Part shown: in pieces, positions 44,697 to 54,214 of the stretch
Layout of the letters: each line of letters opens with the position of its first letter
Numbering within the stretch: the stretch's first letter is position 1
NCBI GenBank assembly: GCA_022821065.1
Contig: JAJEEK010000056.1
Location: forward strand, 1 to 64,000
Length of the DNA: 64,000 nucleotides
Reading direction: 5' to 3'
Source of the DNA: Candidatus Poribacteria bacterium
GTDB taxonomy: Bacteria > Poribacteria > WGA-4E > WGA-3G
Notes under the pieces: generated by a model
Seen by the model: only the letters and a program-made list of their open reading frames with translations
Databases searched by the model: none
Told to the model about the DNA's origin: nothing
Translations under genes and position numbers: made by a program

Positions 44697-45639
44697 AACG
44701 AATCCTTGGATCGACCCATGCCAACGCTATATCGGCGAGCAGATTACCGATAACTAACAGCAGACTCAACATCATAATCAGCGTGCCAGCAAGGTAGATG
44801 TCCTCGTTTAGTAAACTGTTTAGGAGAATCGGTCCGACCGTTGGTAATCCCAATACGATAGAAACGATCGCTGAACCGGAGAGGATACCGGGTAGGCTCA
44901 TCCCTAAAATACTGATAAGCGGGTTAATTGCGATACGGACAGCATGTTTCGCGACGACGACAGTCTCTTTGAGCCCTTTTGCGCGTGCGGTTTGCACGAA
45001 CGGTTGCCCTAACACATCAAGGAGATTGCCACGCATGATGCGCATTAGGCTCGCTGTGCCGTTAATACCGACGACAATCACTGGAATCCAGAGGTGCTTG
45101 ATCAGGTCGTTGAGTTTACCCCACGTCCACGGCGCGCCTTCATAGTAAGCCGAGAAGAGTCCAAAGAGCGGAACACCGAAGATATCAAACGCAAAGACCA
45201 TCAGCGAAAGTGCCAAGAGAAACGCGGGGATCGACATCCCGACGAAACTGAGGAAGGTGAGAAAGTGATCTGACCATTGGTATTGATGCGTGGCTGAATA
45301 GATACCGAGCGGGATTGCGACGACATAGGTAAAAATGAGTGATCCGATGGAGATGAGGAGCGTAAACGCTATCCTGTCCCATATCAGTTCATTGACTTCG
45401 CGCTTATACTCAAACGACTCACCGAAGTTACCGCGAACGAAACCGCTGATCCAGATGAGATAGCGTTTCCACAACGGCTCGTTCAGTCCGTAGCGTTCGC
45501 GTAATTCTTCGACTTGTGCAAGCGAACTGCTATCGCCGAATTCTTCCTCTAACCGCTGGATTTCTCGGTCGAGGTAATCGCCTTGCGGGAGTTGGATGAT
45601 AATAAAAGAGATAATAGAAATCGCCAGAAGTGTCGGCAC
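44689..45639 (-). CDS. ABC transporter permease (DppB/OppB-like); true start may lie slightly upstream
   Basis: 'ISFIIIQLPQGDYLD', 'RYGLNEPLWKRYLIWISGFVRGNFGESF'; homologous-looking sequence (TYIIRRCLIAV) precedes the GTG used by the ORF caller. Confidence 0.92.
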   Translation of the reverse strand: MPTLLAISIISFIIIQLPQGDYLDREIQRLEEEFGDSSSLAQVEELRERYGLNEPLWKRYLIWISGFVRGNFGESFEYKREVNELIWDRIAFTLLISIGSLIFTYVVAIPLGIYSATHQYQWSDHFLTFLSFVGMSIPAFLLALSLMVFAFDIFGVPLFGLFSAYYEGAPWTWGKLNDLIKHLWIPVIVVGINGTASLMRIMRGNLLDVLGQPFVQTARAKGLKETVVVAKHAVRIAINPLISILGMSLPGILSGSAIVSIVLGLPTVGPILLNSLLNEDIYLAGTLIMMLSLLLVIGNLLADIALAWVDPRIRYE

Positions 45640-45690
45640 AGCGATGAGACATCGGCGAATAATATAGGTAATTATGGGTGTATCTCCTTA

Positions 45691-45888
45691 TTATTGGCTT
45701 TCGGCTTTCAGCAAGAATGGCTATCGGCTATCGGAAGAATGGCTTTCGGCTATCGGCTTTCAGCAAGAATGGCTATCGGCCTTCGGCTATCGGCTTTCAG
45801 CAAAGAGAGAGGTTCGTTTAATCAAAAGTCTCTGGCTGACGGCTGACGGCTAATTCGCTGACGGCTGATGGCTGATGGCTAACGGCTA
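45691..45888. repeat. degenerate heptamer array (GGCTATC/GGCTTTC/GGCTGAC/GGCTGAT) ending on the stop codon of the neighbouring gene
   Basis: attggctttcggctttcagcaagaatggctatcggctatcgg...ggctgacggctgacggctaattcgctgacggctgatggctgatggctaacggcta. Confidence 0.9.
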
Positions 45889-47883
45889 TTCCTTAGATAT
45901 CCAACACTGCTCAGGATAATGGGTTGCTGGTGTGACGATTGCCCACGGACCTAGAATGCCGTCGTTCGGTACGTTGTGAAAATGGTTCGCGACGACTAAT
46001 AGCGATGGCGAACGTGCTGCGGAACCGAGGTGAAACGGTCCCTCGTCTATATGAATTTGGACTGCGTCCCGAACGTATTGATGCCGTTTTTTTAGATCGG
46101 GTTCGCGTTTAATTTCATCGTATAAATCGAGAAGTTTCTTTAGGGGTCCGGTAGGAGGTTCGCCCTTTTCACCACCGGTTTCATACCATTTCCCGACCTT
46201 CGGGTGCCAATACTTCGGGAGCGTCGGGAAGACCCAATCGGGGTAAGTGAAGAGGTCCATCTCCGCTTCACCGTGCATGCTGATCGTAAATTTTCCGAGC
46301 GTCCGTCGGAGGCTCAGTTCGGCACCCGGTGGCGTATAGAGCAAGGTTTTCAATCCGAGTTGCTCCCATCCGTCTCGAATAATCAGTCCGATGTCATTTT
46401 CTTGGCTGTTGAGGTTGGAACTCGGAACATCCATGAGCATCTCAATCGGTTCGCCATCCGGACGCAACCTATAACCGTCCTTATCGCGTTCGGTGAGTCC
46501 CATTTCATCGAGGAGTCGGTTTCCTGCGGCGATATCGAAGTCGGCATCGGCACGTTTCCATGCTTCAAAGAGTGTCTGTCCGTCTTCATCAGCGAAATGC
46601 CAACCCTCTTGGCTGACAGTTGCGGCTTGCGGTTCGAGCAATCCGCGCCATGCGATCTCGTTACATTTTTCACGGTCGATGCCGTAAGCGAGTGCTTTTC
46701 GGAACCGTTGGTCTCGGATGATTTGCCGCAACACAGGGTCGGGTGCAGTCCAGTTAATGAGGATAGCGGGTTGTGCGCCAGCCGTGCTTTTCCAACGTCG
46801 TACTTTGTAGTCCCCTTTCTCTTGCCCCTTCAGATAGAGTGCGAGGTCTCGGAGTTCCATACCGCGATATTGGCAATCAATCTCGCCAGCGAGGATTTTA
46901 AGGACGCGAACCTGCGGCTCCGGGACTAAACTGGTCTTGATTCTGTCGATGTAAGGGAGTTGTCTGCCGAGCGTATCAACGACGTAGTAGTAGGGATTGC
47001 GTTCGAGTTCGACCCAGAAGCCTCCCTTTTCATATTTCGTTAACCGCCAGGGCCACAACGTCGGACGTTCCGGGTTCTGGTGTGGTATATTCTCTTTCTC
47101 AAATTGGATAAAATCGACGTATTCGGGGTTCCCATCTGGGTGAAATTGCCTCATGTGATGTTCTGGGATGTTGTATTGATTGCACCACCAAAAACCGGTC
47201 GCCAACCAGAGGGGTACAAGCCAGTTGGGACCTGCAAATTTCATCACAATCGTATAATCGTCAGGCGTTTCGACCTCCATCGGAATGCCGTTGACTTTAC
47301 ACCAGACAGGCGGACTGTATTTGTACCGTTCATCAAAGCAGAGTTTATAATAGTAAGCAAACGAGGCAGAAGTATAAGGGTGTCCGTCCGACCACTTCAC
47401 CCCTTTGCGCAGATGTAAAGTGAGAATACTGCCGTCTTCGTTAAATTCCCATGACTCCGCTAAACCGGGTTCCAAGCCAGAAGCATCAAATTTCCAACGG
47501 ATGAGCGGGGCATAACCGGCGGTCATTTTCCACGTCCCTAAATCTGGGTGCGTGTGAAACCGATGCCATGTTCCCCCATAGGGGCCGGGACCTTCATACC
47601 CATCAAAATCGGTTTTAGCGACGAGTGGGTTCTCCGGTAGCCGCTCTGAAAGGGGTGGGAGTTCGCCTGCTGCGACCTGTTTCGCCCACATTGGTGCCTC
47701 TTTCGCCTCTAACCCACGCGGAAAGTCGGAAGTATCTTCTAACGGGCTTCCCGAACACCCAACGGTGAAAATCAGCAGCATCAGTAACAAGTAACGAGTA
47801 ACCAGTAACCAGAAAAGAGTCTTTCTTACTGGAAACTGGTGACTGGAAACTGGTAACTTCTTCTCTGCACTCGTTTTGTGCAT
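45886..47883 (-). CDS. ABC transporter substrate-binding lipoprotein, family 5 (peptide-type)
   Basis: 'LAESWEFNEDGSILTLHLRKGVKWSDGHPYTSASFAYYY', lipobox-like 'FTVGCSGS'. Confidence 0.93.
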   Translation of the reverse strand: MHKTSAEKKLPVSSHQFPVRKTLFWLLVTRYLLLMLLIFTVGCSGSPLEDTSDFPRGLEAKEAPMWAKQVAAGELPPLSERLPENPLVAKTDFDGYEGPGPYGGTWHRFHTHPDLGTWKMTAGYAPLIRWKFDASGLEPGLAESWEFNEDGSILTLHLRKGVKWSDGHPYTSASFAYYYKLCFDERYKYSPPVWCKVNGIPMEVETPDDYTIVMKFAGPNWLVPLWLATGFWWCNQYNIPEHHMRQFHPDGNPEYVDFIQFEKENIPHQNPERPTLWPWRLTKYEKGGFWVELERNPYYYVVDTLGRQLPYIDRIKTSLVPEPQVRVLKILAGEIDCQYRGMELRDLALYLKGQEKGDYKVRRWKSTAGAQPAILINWTAPDPVLRQIIRDQRFRKALAYGIDREKCNEIAWRGLLEPQAATVSQEGWHFADEDGQTLFEAWKRADADFDIAAGNRLLDEMGLTERDKDGYRLRPDGEPIEMLMDVPSSNLNSQENDIGLIIRDGWEQLGLKTLLYTPPGAELSLRRTLGKFTISMHGEAEMDLFTYPDWVFPTLPKYWHPKVGKWYETGGEKGEPPTGPLKKLLDLYDEIKREPDLKKRHQYVRDAVQIHIDEGPFHLGSAARSPSLLVVANHFHNVPNDGILGPWAIVTPATHYPEQCWISKE
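47782..47854. repeat. degenerate heptamer array inside CDS (AGTAACN x4 and ACTGGNN x4)
   Basis: agtaacaagtaacgagtaaccagtaacc ... actggaaactggtgactggaaactggtaac. Confidence 0.8.
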
Positions 47884-47884
47884 C

Positions 47885-48844
47885 TCAAACGTCCTCCTCG
47901 CGTCTGATGAGGGAATCCGTAAATCTATTCATATCTTCAGAGACGCGTTCAAAAAGCTCGCCAATAGATTTCGCATGCGGTATCGTCATTTCATATCTCA
48001 ATTCCTTGCCGTAAATGTTAGTGACTTTGTGTCGGAACTTTAAAAGTTCTTCCAGTTCGCGGCGTGTATTTTCGGCAATCACCGGCGGACGTTCTGGTCG
48101 CTTTTCTGCCATTTGTGCAAGTAGATTTTTATGCCATTGGCTTCCTCTCGGCACGTGCGTATCCACCTCACGGCCAATCCGTTCAAAAATCCGCTCTATA
48201 CCCATATAGATATCGGCGAGATCTGTAGCAATTGTATTTTCGATAAATTCTGTGACATCAATGGGAACCTCCTCAATCTTTGCCAATCCCCTATGGATTC
48301 TTACAAGTGTTCCTTCTATTTTGTCCAGTTCGTCGTTGATGCGCTGCGTGAGTCTCTTGCGGTTCATTTCGTAAACGTCTCCCTCCTCGGTCGGGAAAAC
48401 CTGTCGCTGTAAGTGTTTGTAAAGCGTCTGCCACACATTTGTCATGCTATTCGGTGGACCGGATCCCTTTTCAATAGGAATCGCTTGCTGTTTTATCCGC
48501 TCCCGAAAACGCCCTTTCGACGTATCAAAGTTAACGAAGTCTATTTTGAATCCCGATTTGAAGTCCATAACCATTTCCCACGCTTTATCATAAACATCCG
48601 TGGAGAGTCCAGACACGGCGATATCAATATCCGACCTATTTGTGAACCCTATCGGCTCTGTGAGTGAACCGAAGACAAAGACTCGAGTCGCACCGAACTG
48701 TTCGTAAAGCAGGGTCGCCACTTCATGCGCGGTGCGCCACGCCCGATGGAGCTGGCTTTCTTCCATCACCCGGCTTTTCCAAACTTGTTCCAGCCGTTTT
48801 CTGCATGCTGCGAGTTCATCTGGCGATATTTTTTGTTTTGACAT
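47885..48844 (-). CDS. fused nucleotidyltransferase (MNT) and HEPN/HepT-like protein
   Basis: N-part 'ATRVFVFGSLTEPIGFTNRSDIDIAV'; C-part 'NTRRELEELLKFRHKVTNIYGKELRYE' resembles HepT-like 'LLRFRHVVRNIYG'. Confidence 0.75.
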   Translation of the reverse strand: MSKQKISPDELAACRKRLEQVWKSRVMEESQLHRAWRTAHEVATLLYEQFGATRVFVFGSLTEPIGFTNRSDIDIAVSGLSTDVYDKAWEMVMDFKSGFKIDFVNFDTSKGRFRERIKQQAIPIEKGSGPPNSMTNVWQTLYKHLQRQVFPTEEGDVYEMNRKRLTQRINDELDKIEGTLVRIHRGLAKIEEVPIDVTEFIENTIATDLADIYMGIERIFERIGREVDTHVPRGSQWHKNLLAQMAEKRPERPPVIAENTRRELEELLKFRHKVTNIYGKELRYEMTIPHAKSIGELFERVSEDMNRFTDSLIRREEDV

Positions 48845-48846
48845 CG

Positions 48847-49944
48847 TTATACTCCTTGCAGCTCCAACGTATCGCTGAGGTGACAAGCCACCTGAACACC
48901 CGTTTCGACTTCTTGAAGTTCCGGGGTCTCCTGCCTACAGATATCGGTTGCATAACGGCATCGCGGGTGAAAATAACAACCTGTAGGTGGATTTGATGGA
49001 TCAGGGACATCGCCTTCAAGTCGGATATGTTCACGCTTCCGCTGTGCATTCGGATCGGGGAGTGGCACGGCGGAGATGAGTGCTTCTGTGTAAGGGTGTT
49101 TCGGCGATTGATAGAGCGTTTCGGCATCGCTGATCTCCACAATTTTGCCGAGATACATCACAGCAACGCGATCGCTGATGTGTTCCACCACGCTTAGGTC
49201 GTGTGCGATAAAGATATAGGAGAGTTGAAATTTTTCGCGAAGTTCTGCCAAGAGGTTGAGGATTTGTGCCTGTACGGAGACGTCCAACGCCGAGACCGGT
49301 TCATCTGCGACGATGAGTTCGGGTTGGAGTGCTAAGGCGCGTGCGATACCGATGCGTTGACGCTGCCCGCCGCTGAAAGCGTGCGGATACCGGCGCATAT
49401 CCTGTGATCTCAAGCCGACAGATTCGAGCAGTTCCACAATCCGATCTTGAAGTGCCGATCCTTTTTCAGTCCGATTGACACGCATTGGCTCCCCGACAAT
49501 ATCTGCTACGGTCATACGTGGGTTGAGGGAAGCGTGTGGGTCTTGGAAGATCATCTGGATCCGTCTCCGAAAAGGACGCATTTCGCTATGTGTCAATTTT
49601 GCGAGGTCTACCTGTTCGTCTCCGAAAGTGAAGCTCCCGCTTGTCGGTGGAATGAGGCGGAGGATGCACCGTCCTGCCGTTGTTTTTCCACAACCGCTTT
49701 CGCCGACGAGTCCGAGGGTTTCGCCGCGTTCGACCTCGAAACTGATCCCGTCCACGGCTTTCACATAGCCGACGGTGCGTTGAAGGATCCCTTTCTGTAT
49801 CGGGAAGTATTTTCGGAGGTCGTTCACCTGAAGCAATTTCGTATTTTTAGCTATGGGCATCTGGTCATCGTTCCACTTCGTTTCATGATGGTGTTCGGTT
49901 AATTCTGACGCGACTGGAGATATGCCCGATTTTAAATTCGTCAT
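48847..49944 (-). CDS. peptide ABC transporter ATP-binding protein (DppF/OppF-like)
   Basis: '[21 protein letters not shown]', '[43 protein letters not shown]'. Confidence 0.95.
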   Translation of the reverse strand: MTNLKSGISPVASELTEHHHETKWNDDQMPIAKNTKLLQVNDLRKYFPIQKGILQRTVGYVKAVDGISFEVERGETLGLVGESGCGKTTAGRCILRLIPPTSGSFTFGDEQVDLAKLTHSEMRPFRRRIQMIFQDPHASLNPRMTVADIVGEPMRVNRTEKGSALQDRIVELLESVGLRSQDMRRYPHAFSGGQRQRIGIARALALQPELIVADEPVSALDVSVQAQILNLLAELREKFQLSYIFIAHDLSVVEHISDRVAVMYLGKIVEISDAETLYQSPKHPYTEALISAVPLPDPNAQRKREHIRLEGDVPDPSNPPTGCYFHPRCRYATDICRQETPELQEVETGVQVACHLSDTLELQGV

Positions 49945-49962
49945 ACATCTCTTATCCTTGTC

Positions 49963-50991
49963 TTATCCTTGCAAATCAGTGTGAAGCCAGCATCGTACAG
50001 CGTGTGCATCGTTATCGGTTGTCTTGAGTTCTGGCATTTGGTCACATTCTGGCATCCGGTCGGGGCAACGTGGTTGAAATGAACAGCCAGCCGGTAGCGC
50101 CAACGGATGCGGGACCGTCCCCGGTATAGAAGGTAGTGTTTTCTGGACTGTCCGACCGAGAACCGGTATCGATTTGAGCAAGCCTTGTGTGTACGGATGG
50201 AGCGGGTTATAGAAGATGTCGTCAACGCTCCCGCGTTCAACGACGCGTCCTGAATACATAACGACAACTTCATCAGCGAGGTCTGCGATGACACCGAGGT
50301 CGTGTGTGATGAGCATAATCGCCATCCCGAACTCCGCTTGAAGTTCCTGCATGAGACCGAGTACCTGCGCTTGGATCGTCACATCGAGTGCCGTTGTCGG
50401 TTCGTCAGCGATGAGCAGTGCCGGTGAGCAGCAGAGTGCCATTGCGATCATGACACGTTGGCGCATACCACCGGAAAGCTGGTGTGGGTATTCATCAACA
50501 CGTTGTTTTGGTGCAGGGATTCCGACACGTTCGAGCATCTCAATCGCACGTTCACGCGCCGTTTTTTTATCTACACCTTGGTGTAAAGCGACCGCTTCGG
50601 CGATCTGGTTTCCAACGGTATAAACCGGATTAAGTGATGTCATTGGCTCTTGGAAAATGATGGCGATTTCGTTGCCTCGGATTTGACGGATCAATTCGCT
50701 TTTCGGTGGTACCTGTGCGATATCCAACGGTTCAGCATCGCCGTTGCGATAGAACAGGATCTCACCGGCTTCAATCCTACCCGGTGACGGGACCAGCTGG
50801 AGGAGCGAGAGACCGGTGATACTCTTTCCGCAACCGCTCTCACCGACAACACCTACGGTCTGTCCGCGTGCAATAGAGAAACTGACATCGTTCACGGCGT
50901 TCACGATGCCATCGTCTGTTGGAAAAACCGTCTTTAACCCGGAAATCTCCAGAAGCGGTTTTTGATGAGATGTGTTTTGTTCTGATGCCAT
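49963..50991 (-). CDS. peptide ABC transporter ATP-binding protein (DppD/OppD-like)
   Basis: '[21 protein letters not shown]', '[43 protein letters not shown]'. Confidence 0.95.
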   Translation of the reverse strand: MASEQNTSHQKPLLEISGLKTVFPTDDGIVNAVNDVSFSIARGQTVGVVGESGCGKSITGLSLLQLVPSPGRIEAGEILFYRNGDAEPLDIAQVPPKSELIRQIRGNEIAIIFQEPMTSLNPVYTVGNQIAEAVALHQGVDKKTARERAIEMLERVGIPAPKQRVDEYPHQLSGGMRQRVMIAMALCCSPALLIADEPTTALDVTIQAQVLGLMQELQAEFGMAIMLITHDLGVIADLADEVVVMYSGRVVERGSVDDIFYNPLHPYTQGLLKSIPVLGRTVQKTLPSIPGTVPHPLALPAGCSFQPRCPDRMPECDQMPELKTTDNDAHAVRCWLHTDLQG

Positions 50992-51128
50992 TCTTTTATC
51001 TTACTCTGCCAATAGACCCGTTTCAGGCAATTATACACAAAAGGCAGTTGTGTGTCAATCATTTTGATTTTGGAATGGTTAGGTCGTCAGTACGGTTTTC
51101 TGCGGATACCTTCTGACGTGACAAAAAA

Positions 51129-51153
51129 CAGGCGAGGTAGGTTACCTCGCCTG
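51129..51153 (-). terminator. intrinsic terminator downstream of the sigma/anti-sigma genes
   Basis: CAGGCGAGGTA-ggt-TACCTCGCCTG, 11-bp perfect stem; minus strand continues TTTTTTG. Confidence 0.75.
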
Positions 51154-51185
51154 CTAAGTCTAATTTATGAAATATATGAAACACC

Positions 51186-51908
51186 CTATAATTCTGTTTT
51201 AATCTGATTCCAGAACACAGTCAACTTTTCGCTTGCTGCATCTTGTGCATATCCAGTGACGCTTGTTTGACCGGTCTGCCTGTTGGCATCGGCATAATCT
51301 GCGTGCCACGCTCTCGATCCAATGCTCGTCGGACTAAAGAAGTGGTTATACGCGTTTTTGGGAGTAACAACCGACTGCTGCGACATACGTCCGTCTTCTG
51401 CTGGTGTCTCAACATCTTTGAGTCCTGCCCACGGAGATGTCGAGATTTTGATGTTCTGGAGCACCGTTTTCTTCATCGCGATGAGACCGGATTCCGGTCC
51501 TGGTGGATTCGTAAAGAACGCGAGTTTCATGATAAAGCCGGAAGCGATGAAAAAAAATAGCAGCGCGGTAGCGTTAACAAGTCGTGGTGAGAGATCCAAC
51601 TTTAACCGATCAAGGCACCACGCCAAGGGATTCGCGAAGAACGCCAACTGTTTCTGCTGATGGAGTTCTCGGATGCTTTGCTGAATGTTAGCCGCCAACT
51701 CTGGTGGCGTTACCGGTTCATCAACGCTTTCAAGCATACTCGCCGTGTTCCACAACGCCTCATATTCCCTCTGGCATTCTTGACATGTCCGAAGGTGCTC
51801 TAAGACGGTACGCCGCGACACACCGCCAGAAAGCGCGTCTGTTGTTCGGGCATCTTCCGCTACGACTAAGTGAGGCAGATTGTTAAGAGTCTGTTCGCAA
51901 TTCATCAA
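51186..51908 (-). CDS. anti-sigma factor with zinc-finger-like N-terminus and one TM helix
   Basis: 'MMNCEQTLNNLPHLV...SRRTVLEHLRTCQECQREYEALW'; 'ATALLFFFIASGFIMKLAFF'; follows ECF sigma gene. Confidence 0.85.
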   Translation of the reverse strand: MMNCEQTLNNLPHLVVAEDARTTDALSGGVSRRTVLEHLRTCQECQREYEALWNTASMLESVDEPVTPPELAANIQQSIRELHQQKQLAFFANPLAWCLDRLKLDLSPRLVNATALLFFFIASGFIMKLAFFTNPPGPESGLIAMKKTVLQNIKISTSPWAGLKDVETPAEDGRMSQQSVVTPKNAYNHFFSPTSIGSRAWHADYADANRQTGQTSVTGYAQDAASEKLTVFWNQIKTEL

Positions 51909-51924
51909 TAAAACGCCTCCTTAC

Positions 51925-52482
51925 TTAAAGATAATATTTGCTCAACTTCCGTTTAAGGTTCTTCAGTGCCTGATTTAATCGTGAGGCAACAGTGCCTTCC
52001 GAACACTCCAAAATCTCGGCAATCTCACGATATTTCAGGTGTTGCATATAATAGAGCGTGACAACTTCGCGTTGCTTCGGAGGCAAGCGATCAATAGCAC
52101 CTTGAATCATCTCGCTCTGTTCGGTTTTAATCAGCGTACGCTCAGGCGAGTCATTCTCAGAAGCGGGTCCATGGATTTCCGCCTCTCTGGTGTAAGCCAT
52201 CAATTTCCGCTCGTTGGATTGCGATTTACGGATATACTGCTGGCACGTGTTAATGCCGATACGATACAACCACGTTCCGAACTGTGACTGAAATTGGAAC
52301 GATTTAACGGATTTGTATGCCTCTAAAAACGTCTCTTGTGTTGCATCGGCGGCATCATCGGGATTCCCAAGCATTCTATAGGCAAGCCCATAAATTTTTG
52401 AATGATGCCGATTGACGAGCTCGTTGAATGCTTCGGCATCTCCCTCCACTGTCTGGTGTACGTACACATCGTCAGGAATCAT
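51925..52482 (-). CDS. ECF-subfamily RNA polymerase sigma factor
   Basis: 'DAEAFNELVNRHHSKIYGLAYRMLGNPDDAADATQETFLEAYKS', 'LPPKQREVVTLYYMQHLKYREIAEILECSEGTVASRLNQALKNLKRKL'. Confidence 0.96.
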   Translation of the reverse strand: MIPDDVYVHQTVEGDAEAFNELVNRHHSKIYGLAYRMLGNPDDAADATQETFLEAYKSVKSFQFQSQFGTWLYRIGINTCQQYIRKSQSNERKLMAYTREAEIHGPASENDSPERTLIKTEQSEMIQGAIDRLPPKQREVVTLYYMQHLKYREIAEILECSEGTVASRLNQALKNLKRKLSKYYL

Positions 52483-52610
52483 AAATCAAACTCACTTTAG
52501 CAGGATGTTGTGCAGTCTGTTGCATCCAAGCTGATTTTCCTTCATTTTTTTTCACGAACAAACGTGTTGTAAATATTTTGTTGTCTCCAAATCGGTTCTT
52601 CTTCATTTTT

Positions 52611-53120
52611 TTAGGAGTTGTCGGTTAAAGATATGTTTGGACGCGTCTCAGGTTCCTTGCGTGGTGGTCGCCACGCGTGGCAGCGTCCAGCAAAACGTTT
52701 TAGCGAACTGCTTTTAACGATGATCGCCTGCGGACGGAGCACCGTGGCGTAAGAGGTCAGAAGCGCGATCGTGTCAAGCAGAGAATTGTACCCTGACATC
52801 CCGGACATATCAATGTATATTTTGGTGAACGGTTCACCGAGTTCCAACGCTGCCCGAACATCAAAACCGTCAAGCACCTCGAAGTGTAGATCGGGGTGTC
52901 TCTCCCTCGCACGTTCAATGCATTTAAGGCTGATGTCCGTACCGATAACTCTTTTACAGTGCGGTGCGATCAAGGTTGTCGTTGTTCCCCATTCGCAGCC
53001 GATTTCTAACACAACATCTTCGGCGTTTACCCAGACGGGGATCGTTGCGCGATATTCTTTAACGCCGCGCGTTGCGATGAACTCGGTGTGTCCGTCAAAT
53101 AACTGGTTTTGGGTCGCCAT
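52611..53120 (-). CDS. class I SAM-dependent methyltransferase-like protein
   Basis: 'VVLEIGCEWGTTTTLIAPHCKRVIGTDISLKCIERARERHP'; start at MATQNQL. Confidence 0.8.
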   Translation of the reverse strand: MATQNQLFDGHTEFIATRGVKEYRATIPVWVNAEDVVLEIGCEWGTTTTLIAPHCKRVIGTDISLKCIERARERHPDLHFEVLDGFDVRAALELGEPFTKIYIDMSGMSGYNSLLDTIALLTSYATVLRPQAIIVKSSSLKRFAGRCHAWRPPRKEPETRPNISLTDNS

Positions 53121-53148
53121 ACAAGTCTCTAATATAGACGGTCTGTGT

Positions 53149-53697
53149 CTATACGGTTTCACACGCCTCACAGACCAAAGCGAAACGCTTTGTGCCGTTC
53201 GTCTCAAACTCCGTTTCGTAGTCGTAACTGACTTGGACGTTTGCGTCACCACACCAATCGCATCGTCCGGAGAAAGTGTGTGCCTTCTGCGCCAGCAGCA
53301 TCTCTTTCTGTTCTTCTACCTTCCGGGTTTCAGCGATGAGGTCGAGTGCGCGTTGGCGTAGTTTCGGATCCGTCTCCTCTTTAGCGATCTTCTCAAGGAG
53401 CGGTTGCAATCTCGGATCGTTCGGGTTTCCGCCATCATCGAGTGTATGCCACGCAGCTCTACGGACACGCAGATCGGGATCGACCATGCCTTTGTAAAGT
53501 GCCACCCAGACGGCATCAATCCGTTTCCGCACATGGCACGGACAGAGGTTGTCCATCGCCTCAACGCGGTCATCAGGGTCAGAAGAGTAGGCGAGTTCAA
53601 GGTAGTATTCAACTGCGTTGCCACGCAAGCGGTCCTCACGCCGGCGATGTGCGTTCTTCTGATACTTGTTCATGCCGATTTTTTTTTGCTTCGCCAT
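53149..53697 (-). CDS. HEAT-like repeat protein with C-terminal zinc-ribbon-like CxxC pairs
   Basis: 'DPDLRVRRAAWHTLDDGG', 'CDWCGDANVQV...VCEACETV'. Confidence 0.65.
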   Translation of the reverse strand: MAKQKKIGMNKYQKNAHRRREDRLRGNAVEYYLELAYSSDPDDRVEAMDNLCPCHVRKRIDAVWVALYKGMVDPDLRVRRAAWHTLDDGGNPNDPRLQPLLEKIAKEETDPKLRQRALDLIAETRKVEEQKEMLLAQKAHTFSGRCDWCGDANVQVSYDYETEFETNGTKRFALVCEACETV

Positions 53698-53876
53698 CTG
53701 TTCCCTCCGATTTTTAAACACTATAGCATGTGGTATCTCAATCAAACTTCAGTTTATATCGCTGTTATTAGTTGAATAGAGCAACCAGAGCTATAATCAC
53801 TGCTGCGATGGCAGCACCAATGGTGAAAACGGTATTCTACTGTATAAAAAATTGTCCAAACTTTAGTATAAACTAA

Positions 53877-54158
53877 TCACGTTGTTGAAAACAGCGGCAT
53901 GAAGTCTTGCTCTTCTCGGTGTGAACGTCTTGAAATGACATCAATTTTGCACGCAAGCCTATCTTCTAAAAATTGTTGGAGACCGATAAAATCCGTCAGC
54001 TCGGCACTGTCATCAAAATCTACCAAGAGGTCCAGATCACTGTCTGCGTGGAAATCTCCGCGTGTATACGAGCCGAAGATGCCTTTAATTTCTGCCTTAT
54101 ATCTCTGACGAATTATGTCCTTCATCTCTACGATTGTATTTCTCAAGTTATCAATCAT
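53877..54158 (-). CDS. minimal nucleotidyltransferase (MntA-like)
   Basis: 'IKGIFGSYTRGDFHADSDLDLLVDF'. Confidence 0.9.
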   Translation of the reverse strand: MIDNLRNTIVEMKDIIRQRYKAEIKGIFGSYTRGDFHADSDLDLLVDFDDSAELTDFIGLQQFLEDRLACKIDVISRRSHREEQDFMPLFSTT

Positions 54159-54214
54159 GACGAGACTCCTTGCATTGCGAATTTATTGGGTGGACGGCGG
54201 ACAGCACCCGCCTA

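Noticed and set aside
45691-45888. Heptamer region considered as CRISPR or a decayed gene
   Set aside because: Period is 7 bp and degenerate, no spacer structure, no ORF with recognisable homology.
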